Shown here: in pieces, positions 21,575 through 26,656 of the stretch
Layout: each line of letters opens with the position of its first letter
Position numbering within the stretch: position 1 is the stretch's first letter
Origin: Streptomyces sp. ISL-66
GTDB lineage: Bacteria > Actinomycetota > Actinomycetes > Streptomycetales > Streptomycetaceae
DNA: 41,534 nt
Assembly (NCBI RefSeq): GCF_018614135.1
Contig: NZ_JAGGOW010000054.1
Location: forward strand, 1-41,534
Direction of reading: 5' to 3'
The notes under the pieces: generated by a model
The model's database searches: none
What the model saw: only the letters and a program-made list of their open reading frames with translations
What the model was told of the DNA's origin: nothing
Translations under genes and position numbers: made by a program

Positions 21575-22732
21575 TCAGGCCCTCGCCGCGAGGTCGGCCG
21601 GCGAGGCGTCGGCGGCCGTGGGGCCGGCCGTGGGGCCGCACACCGGGCAGTCGCTCTGCCGCTCCCAGCGCTCGCTCTCGCCCATGGCGTAGTCCGCGAA
21701 CCGCAGTTCCATCAGGCGGCCGGCGGCGACCGGCGGGGCGATTGCGGTGACGATCCTGGTCAGTTCGCCGATGAGGAAGCCGGTGGTCATCGTCACCAGC
21801 GGGCAGAACGCCGCGTTGTCGCCGCCGATCTGGCGGTCCCGCTTCTCCTGGAGCAGCTGCCCGGAGACCTCGTCGGAGGCGAAGGTCTGGCGCCGCCAGC
21901 ATTCGATGCAGCCGGTCGTACCGGGCAGCATCGTGTAGTACACGGCGCGCTGGGTCTCCAACCCGCCGGTGATCAGCGGTACTCCGGCGCGCACGCAGGC
22001 CTCGTTCACCCAGTTCGCGATCTCCATCTTGGGCCGGTCCGCCACGGAGATGCACACGTCCGAGCCCTCCAGCACCCGGGCCACGTCCTCGACGGAGGAG
22101 ATCCGCAGATCGACCGGCTCGATGTCGATGTGCGGGTTGAACTGCTTCACCCGCTCGACCGCCAGGTGCAGCTTCTCCTTGCCGATGTCCTCCTCGCGGT
22201 ACAGGATCTGCCGGTTGAGGTTGGACAGTTCGACCCGGTCGAACTCCACGGCCCGTACGTGTCCCACGCCCATCGCGGCCATGTCGAGCAGGATGTGCGA
22301 GCCGAGACCGCCCAGGCCGAGCAGGGTGACCCGGCAGTCGCGGAGCCTGCGTTGCAGGTCGTACTTGTTGTCGTCCATACGGGCGAACGAGCCGAAGAAG
22401 TTGATGTTGCGTTCCCAGCGCTTCAGTTCGTGCGCTTCGAGTACGCCGTCCGCGGTCTGCTGGTCGTCCAGCAGGAACCGGGCCTCGTCGAACTGGGCCA
22501 GGGCCTCGTCCACGTCCTGGCGCGTCACCTCGGGGAAATCGGCGCTCAGTTCCTTGTGCACCTCGTCGGTGGTGCGAGTGCCGTCCAGCAGCGCGAGCAG
22601 GCGACGGATGGCCCCGGTCGGGTCGGCGATCTCGGTGACCTCGCCGTAGCCGCCGATGAAGATGGTCTCCCCCGAGCCGAAGGTGGGCGAGGTGTGCTTG
22701 AGCTGGGGCCTGCGTGTTGCGGCGGGGGGCAT
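21575..22732 (-). CDS. ThiF/MccB-like E1 adenylating enzyme with N-terminal peptide-binding domain
   Basis: A 385-residue E1-like enzyme that activates a carboxylate as acyl-adenylate. Residues about 20-95 look like the winged-helix peptide clamp (RiPP recognition element) that precedes the E1 fold in MccB and ocin-ThiF proteins. The catalytic fold follows: GLGGLGS (139-145) for ATP, Asp165, NRQ (173-175), Lys185/187, and a structural zinc site of two CxxC pairs (Cys275/278 and Cys362/365). Unlike MoeB or ThiF of cofactor synthesis it has this N-terminal clamp, and no ThiS or MoaD gene is nearby. The start has GGAAGG 9 bases upstream. It sits directly downstream of two genes for one 19-residue peptide ending in Gly, the likely substrate. 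No YcaO gene is visible, which argues against an azole-forming system. Confidence 0.9.
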   Translation of the reverse strand: MPPAATRRPQLKHTSPTFGSGETIFIGGYGEVTEIADPTGAIRRLLALLDGTRTTDEVHKELSADFPEVTRQDVDEALAQFDEARFLLDDQQTADGVLEAHELKRWERNINFFGSFARMDDNKYDLQRRLRDCRVTLLGLGGLGSHILLDMAAMGVGHVRAVEFDRVELSNLNRQILYREEDIGKEKLHLAVERVKQFNPHIDIEPVDLRISSVEDVARVLEGSDVCISVADRPKMEIANWVNEACVRAGVPLITGGLETQRAVYYTMLPGTTGCIECWRRQTFASDEVSGQLLQEKRDRQIGGDNAAFCPLVTMTTGFLIGELTRIVTAIAPPVAAGRLMELRFADYAMGESERWERQSDCPVCGPTAGPTAADASPADLAARA

Positions 22733-22765
22733 CGTCGATTTCCTTCCGCGATACTGAGCCGTGAA

Positions 22766-22786
22766 ACGGGCCGGAGTCCGGCCCGT
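22766..22786 (-). terminator. Hairpin just upstream of the ThiF-like gene
   Basis: ACGGGCCGGA and its exact complement (22766-22775 and 22777-22786) form a tight 9- to 10-pair stem about 35 bases before the ThiF-like start. It may slow RNA polymerase or protect mRNA ends. It follows the larger hairpin at 22795-22831 in transcription order. Confidence 0.5.
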
Positions 22787-22794
22787 CCGATGAC

Positions 22795-22831
22795 CTCCGC
22801 GGGTGGGCGATTGGCACGCCCACCCGCGGAG
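22795..22831 (-). terminator. Strong hairpin between the peptide genes and the ThiF-like gene
   Basis: A perfect 15-pair stem (22795-22809 with 22817-22831) and a 7-base loop, lying 41 bases after the second peptide stop. In microcin C operons a stem-loop between the peptide gene and mccB causes partial termination and a large excess of peptide mRNA. The same role fits here, but termination efficiency cannot be judged from sequence. Confidence 0.7.
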
Positions 22832-22841
22832 TTGTATAGCA

Positions 22842-22861
22842 CGAGGGGTCAGTGCCCCTCG
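22842..22861 (-). repeat. Downstream hairpin of peptide unit 2
   Basis: CGAGGGG and CCCCTCG pair across a 6-base loop, starting 11 bases after the peptide stop on the minus strand. The same stem with a different loop follows the other peptide copy (22965-22984), so the duplicated unit includes ribosome binding site, ORF and hairpin. Confidence 0.65.
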
Positions 22862-22872
22862 GCGGAGGACGT

Positions 22873-22932
22873 TCAGCCCTCGTGCGACTGGCCGGCAACG
22901 CTGGCCTTGCGGGTCGTCATGGCAACGGACAT
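22873..22932 (-). CDS. 19-residue precursor peptide, second copy
   Basis: Encodes MSVAMTTRKASVAGQSHEG, identical to the copy at 22996-23055. GAGGAGGTG lies 6 bases upstream of the ATG, a near-ideal ribosome binding site. The two ORFs differ only at codons 6 (ACG/ACC), 12 (GTT/GTC) and 16 (TCG/TCA), all silent, which shows selection on the peptide. It has no Cys; it has Thr/Ser residues, a central Arg-Lys and a Glu-Gly C-terminus. Next to a ThiF/MccB-like enzyme, an M3 peptidase and an exporter, it is the obvious substrate of the cassette. Possible modification sites are the C-terminal Gly carboxylate or the Glu side chain. It is shorter than most gene callers accept. Confidence 0.85.
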   Translation of the reverse strand: MSVAMTTRKASVAGQSHEG

Positions 22933-22964
22933 AGTGGACACCTCCTCGTCGTGTCGAGCGGGTG

Positions 22965-22984
22965 CGAGGGGCCGGCGCCCCTCG
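22965..22984 (-). repeat. Downstream hairpin of peptide unit 1
   Basis: CGAGGGG (22965-22971) and CCCCTCG (22978-22984) with a 6-base loop, 11 bases after the first peptide stop. It matches the stem after the second copy. Confidence 0.65.
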
Positions 22985-22995
22985 GGCGAGGGGGT

Positions 22996-23055
22996 TCAGC
23001 CCTCGTGTGACTGGCCGGCGACGCTGGCCTTGCGGGTGGTCATGGCAACGGACAT
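22996..23055 (-). CDS. 19-residue precursor peptide, first copy
   Basis: Encodes MSVAMTTRKASVAGQSHEG. AAGGAGGTG sits 6 bases upstream of the ATG. It starts 25 bases after the stop of the M3 peptidase gene on the same strand, so it belongs to the same transcript. Its spacing from the second copy, start to start, is 123 bases. Two genes for one peptide, each with a full ribosome binding site, suggest that a high molar excess of substrate over enzyme is needed, as with precursor peptides and peptide-nucleotide antibiotics. No cleavable leader with a GG motif is visible; if trimming occurs, the M3 peptidase next door is the candidate. Confidence 0.85.
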   Translation of the reverse strand: MSVAMTTRKASVAGQSHEG

Positions 23056-23080
23056 GGAGAACACCTCCTTTCGGTCCTTC

Positions 23081-24874
23081 TCAGGGCTCGGATGTTCCAC
23101 GTTCCGCTGAGCGCGGCACGTGGAAGTCTGTGAGGGAACGCAACTCGTCCAGCGAGCGCGCCAGATGCGCGACGGCTCCCCGCCAGGCGCCCTCCTGGTT
23201 TCCGGTCACCAGGGCGAGCAGCTCGGCGGGCCCGCGGGTGTCGCCCAGGCGGAGCATCCGCGTCAGCCGCTCGCCGAAGCCCCGGGGGTCGGCCTCGAAG
23301 TGGCTCAGCAGGGTGAGCGCCGACAACTGACCATAGACGTAGGCATAGTTCGACCCGGGGGAGGTGAACAGCGAACCCAGATAGCTCCACCACAGGCGGT
23401 ACTCCTCGGTCAGCCGCACCGCGGGACCGTAGAGCCGGCACTGCCCCTCGGTCCACGCCTCGTCGATGTGCTCCGGCACCAGGGCCTCCCCAGCACGCGC
23501 CCGCTCGTGCAGCGCCACTTCGAAGGCGTGCAGGGCCGCGTGCCGTCCGATCGCGACCATCTGGTCCTCCAGCCAGCGCGCCAGCCAGGACAGCCGCACC
23601 GCCGGATCGGACGCTTCGGCCAAGAGCCGGCGTACGGCCACCGCTTCGCAGAACAGCGCGAGGGTTTCGGCCATCACCGGAGCCGGGGTGGCCGCGAGAT
23701 AAGGCTGTTCGGCCGCCAGCTGGATATGTACGGCATGCCCGAGTTCATGGGTCAGGGTCAGTACGTCGCGGGGCTTCCCGGAGAAGATCATGGAAACGCA
23801 GGGGAGCTGTCCCGGAATGGACTGGGTGAAGGCGCTCTGGCGTTTCCCGGGTCGCGCGGCCGCGTCGATCCTGCCGTTGTCGATCAGCTTGTGCGACAGC
23901 TCGGCGAATACCGGAGAAATTGATTCCATGACCGAAAGGGCCATGCCCAGCGCTTCGGCCCAGGAGATTTCCGGAGAGGGAATGCCGACCGGTGCGTACC
24001 TGTCGTAGTCGGCGAAATCGTCGATCTCCAGCAATTCCCGCTTGAGGATGTAATAGGAGTGGATCAGCGGGAGGCATTCCGCGGAGGCCGACAGGAGCTC
24101 GTCGAGCTCCGCCTGTGGGACCTGGTCCAGGACCCGCCGCTCATGCAGCCAGTCCGTGCCCCGGAGCCCGGCGCGGGTCTCGCCGTCCTCCACCGTCATC
24201 GCCAGGGCGAAGGCCCGCAGTCCGGCCTGGTCGGCCAGTGCCCGGCTGACCGCCGCGTGGGTCTCCTGCCGGGCCTCGCGATCCGCCTCGTACAGGCCCG
24301 GGAGGACCGCGCCGATGCTCCGCGAATCTTCGGGCGGTCCCACCGAGATGCCGCGGAGCAGCAGTTGGGCCAGCCGCTCCCAGCCTTCCCCGCCGGTCGG
24401 AAGGAGACGCGCGAGGATCGTTTCCTGCGCCTCGGAGAGTTGCCGCGCGCCGCCGGCCCGGACCTTGCGGACGAAGTTCGCGTAGGGGCCGAGGCCGGCC
24501 TCGGCGTCCGCACCCGGCGGTCCGTGGGGCTTGCGCGCGCCGAGCTCGGGTTCGAAGAAGGCGAGCGCCGACGCGAGTTCGGCCCAGGCCCGGTCGCAGC
24601 GGGAGGTCAAGGCGCCCGACTGGAGGAGCTCGGCGTAGCAGGAGGCTTCCTGGGTCCGTGCGATGCACCGCTCGTAGCGACGGATGGCGGCCGGCAGGGA
24701 AAGCGGATCGAGGTCCGTCAGTGTGCCGGCGTACTCATCCGCGATTTCCCGCGCCTCGGCCAGGGCTTCGTTCAGCAACTCGTCGACTAATCGAGAGTGC
24801 GGCTCGGGTAAGAGGGCGGAGATTTCCCAATGCGGAACGGGTAAATCCGCAGGGAGGTTTCTGCGCTCCGACAT
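23081..24874 (-). CDS. M3-family oligoendopeptidase (PepF-like) of the peptide cassette
   Basis: A 597-residue zinc metallopeptidase of normal PepF length. An N-terminal helical region is followed by the catalytic domain with HELGH at about residues 376-380 (two His ligands and catalytic Glu) and the third ligand in MAETLALFCE about 30 residues later; SYLGSLFTSPG and YAYVYGQ are typical C-terminal stretches. M3 enzymes sit in closed channels and cut only short peptides, roughly 20 residues or fewer, which fits the 19-residue product encoded 25 bases downstream. There is no signal peptide, so it acts in the cytoplasm. It may trim or mature the peptide, or destroy it for immunity. ATG 24874 is preceded by a G-rich stretch. 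Residues 11 and 29 are TTA codons, making this first gene of the cassette a likely bldA target. Confidence 0.93.
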   Translation of the reverse strand: MSERRNLPADLPVPHWEISALLPEPHSRLVDELLNEALAEAREIADEYAGTLTDLDPLSLPAAIRRYERCIARTQEASCYAELLQSGALTSRCDRAWAELASALAFFEPELGARKPHGPPGADAEAGLGPYANFVRKVRAGGARQLSEAQETILARLLPTGGEGWERLAQLLLRGISVGPPEDSRSIGAVLPGLYEADREARQETHAAVSRALADQAGLRAFALAMTVEDGETRAGLRGTDWLHERRVLDQVPQAELDELLSASAECLPLIHSYYILKRELLEIDDFADYDRYAPVGIPSPEISWAEALGMALSVMESISPVFAELSHKLIDNGRIDAAARPGKRQSAFTQSIPGQLPCVSMIFSGKPRDVLTLTHELGHAVHIQLAAEQPYLAATPAPVMAETLALFCEAVAVRRLLAEASDPAVRLSWLARWLEDQMVAIGRHAALHAFEVALHERARAGEALVPEHIDEAWTEGQCRLYGPAVRLTEEYRLWWSYLGSLFTSPGSNYAYVYGQLSALTLLSHFEADPRGFGERLTRMLRLGDTRGPAELLALVTGNQEGAWRGAVAHLARSLDELRSLTDFHVPRSAERGTSEP

Positions 24875-24906
24875 TTACCCCCCCGGTGGTCGCGTTACTG
24901 CACAGG

Positions 24907-24958
24907 ACACTAGGGTAGGCGTCGCGCAGGAGTCAAGCCTCCCTGTCGATAGGCTTGA
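24907..24958 (-). promoter_or_regulatory. Promoter and operator-like repeat of the peptide cassette
   Basis: On the minus strand TTGACT (24936-24931) and TAGTGT (24912-24907) are 18 bases apart, with the M3 start codon about 33 bases beyond the -10. TCAAGCCT (24933-24940) and AGGCTTGA (24951-24958) form an 8-base inverted repeat with a 10-base spacer that overlaps the -35, the position expected of a repressor site. The surrounding 24880-25020 is clearly more AT-rich than the rest of the window. No cassette regulator gene is adjacent, so the binding protein is unknown. Confidence 0.6.
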
Positions 24959-25008
24959 ATATCATTTCGAAAGTAGCGTGTAGTTTCATCGAGGGTCACA
25001 TTCCGCAT

Positions 25009-25273
25009 TGAAGGATCCCCGATGTCCGGATTCTGACTGCGGAACGTCATCCTTTTCGTACATGCGCCCTGGCCGGTTTTCCTCCCGGCCCCCGGCTCCC
25101 TCGGGCCCTCGGTCGCGGGCACGGTCTACGGCCGGTACGGCCACTGGTGGAGCAGACTGCCGAGGGGGAAGAGGGGGAAGGGAAGGCCTCCCGAGGTGCT
25201 GGGCGACGCGGGTCTGGCTACGCTGCGCAAGGAGCGGGGCGAAGCGTTCCGCCGGGCGGAACGGGACGAGACC
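25009..25273. other. Gap upstream of the SRPBCC gene with no supported gene
   Basis: Together with 24875-25008 this is a 399-base divergent gap between the M3 peptidase and the SRPBCC gene. Beyond the promoter region at 24907-24958 I see no convincing ORF, RNA gene or strong hairpin. A GTG-initiated in-frame extension of the SRPBCC gene from about 25198 is possible but lacks support. Confidence 0.4.
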
Positions 25274-25744
25274 ATGAGCACCCCCACCGACACCGTGACC
25301 CTGGAGCGGCACATCACGGCCCGCCCGGAATCCGTCTTCGCCTTCCTCTCCGACCGTGAGAAGTGGCTGTCGTGGATGGGGACCGACGGAACCTTCTCCT
25401 TCGAGCCCGGGGGCGCGTACCTCGTCCGGGTCGATGCCGAGCACACCGCCTCCGGCCGCTTCCTCGCCGTCGACCCGCCCGCCCGGCTGGTCTTCACCTG
25501 GGGCTGGGAGACCGGCCGCATGCCCCTGCCGCCGGGCTCCACCACCGTGCAGATCACCCTCGAACCCGGCCCCGAGGGCACCCTGCTGCACTTGATCCAC
25601 AGCGGCCTGCCCTCCGAGGCGGCCTGCTTCCTGCACGCCGAGGGCTGGCAGCACTACGTGGACCGCCTCGCCGACCGCGCCGAGGGCACGGATCCGGCGC
25701 CGGACGCCGGGCAGGGCGCCGGTAGGCCGCGGCCCGCTCCCTGA
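25274..25744 (+). CDS. SRPBCC (AHSA1-like) domain protein
   Basis: A 156-residue protein with the START/Bet v 1-type fold of the AHSA1-like group. It shows VTLERHITARPESVFAFLSDREKWLSWMG at the N-terminus, FEPGGAYLVRV, RLVFTWGWE and a C-terminal helix GLPSEAACFLHAEGWQHYVDRL. These proteins enclose a hydrophobic cavity. In actinobacteria they are often partners of ArsR regulators, but no ArsR gene is present here. The start at ATG 25274 has only a weak ribosome binding site (GACGAG). The tail after residue 140 is Pro/Gly-rich. It is divergent from the peptide cassette; a functional link is not evident, and the ligand is unknown. Confidence 0.85.
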   Translation: MSTPTDTVTLERHITARPESVFAFLSDREKWLSWMGTDGTFSFEPGGAYLVRVDAEHTASGRFLAVDPPARLVFTWGWETGRMPLPPGSTTVQITLEPGPEGTLLHLIHSGLPSEAACFLHAEGWQHYVDRLADRAEGTDPAPDAGQGAGRPRPAP

Positions 25745-25910
25745 GGACCGGGACTGGACCGGACCGGGTGGCCGTCGCCGGAACGGGGCCTCATAGGGTC
25801 GGCTCCGGGCGTCACAGGGGCGGGGCCCGGCATGTCCGTGGCCGGCCCGCCGATACGCCGATACGCCGAATCATTGCCCCGCGACCGGTAAGAGAGAAGG
25901 ACCGACCGAC

Positions 25911-26523
25911 ATGGATGACGCGTTCAAGGACGTTCCCCCCACCACCCTCGCCGACCTGCTGGGTCGCGAGCAGGTCATGGACATCGGCATCCGCCCGCTG
26001 TGGGACGCGCCGCGGGTGGCGGGACCCGCGTACACCGTGCGGTGCGAGCCCGGCGACAACCTGATGCTGCACGCCGCCATTTACCGTGCGGAGCCGGGCT
26101 CCGTCATCGTCGTCGAGTCGGGTGACGTGGACTACGCGCTGGCGGGCGGCAACGTGTGCGCCGTCGCCCAGCGCCGGGGGATCGCCGCGTTCGTGGTCGA
26201 CGGGGTCATCCGCGACCTCGGCGAGGTGCGGGAGGCGGGCTTCCCCGTGTTCTCCCGCGGGGTCGTCCCGATCCCGGGCACCAAGGACAAGCTCGGCGAA
26301 CTCGGCGCACCGGCCCGGGTGGGCGGGGTGCTCGTCCACCCCGGCGACATCGTGGTGGCCGACGAGGAGGGCGTCGTGGTCGTTCCGGCCGCCCGCCGCG
26401 AGGAGACCTTGCGGGTGGCCCGGGCCACCCGCAAGGGAGGCCGAGGAGTCCCTCGACGCATGGGAGGAAGAGCACCGTGCGCGGATCGAGAAGGCCCTGA
26501 GCGACCGCGGCTTCACTGGCTGA
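25911..26523 (+). CDS. RraA/HMG-aldolase-like protein with an apparent frameshift near the 3' end
   Basis: A RraA-like fold, the family of 4-hydroxy-4-methyl-2-oxoglutarate aldolases and RNase E regulator-like proteins. It shows LAGGNVCAVAQRRGIAAFVVDGVIRDLGEV with the conserved Gly-Gly-Asn and Asp-Gly...Arg-Asp, then a metal-binding Asp. Read without correction, the frame runs to 26663 with an unlike C-terminus that overlaps the kinase start. In the next frame, from about 26435, the sequence reads EAEESLDAWEEEHRARIEKALSDRGF and stops at 26523, the ending expected of this family. One extra G in the GGG at 26435-26437 explains this. It may be a sequencing error or a real mutation; the affected tail is about 35 residues. 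A lyase or aldolase role is inferred. Confidence 0.75.
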
Positions 26524-26656
26524 GCCCGCCGGATCCGGCCGCCCGTCCGGCCGCCCGCCGGGCCTGGCAGGGGGCGGACAACGGGCCTGGCCGTGTCCTC
26601 GGTTCGGGTCCTCGGGTAAGTTTCGGGCATCTGATTCCAAGACCGACGGGGCTGAC

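Noticed and set aside
21575..22732. Thiamine or molybdopterin cofactor role for the ThiF-like enzyme
   Set aside because: There is no ThiS, ThiG, MoaD or MoaE gene nearby, and the N-terminal peptide-clamp-like domain fits peptide-modifying E1 enzymes better.
24910..25008. A 32-codon minus-strand ORF (starting MRNVTLDETTRYF) in the promoter region of the peptide cassette
   Set aside because: Low third-position GC, weak ribosome binding site and a stop that overlaps the -10 of the cassette promoter. It is more likely non-coding, though a leader peptide cannot be excluded.
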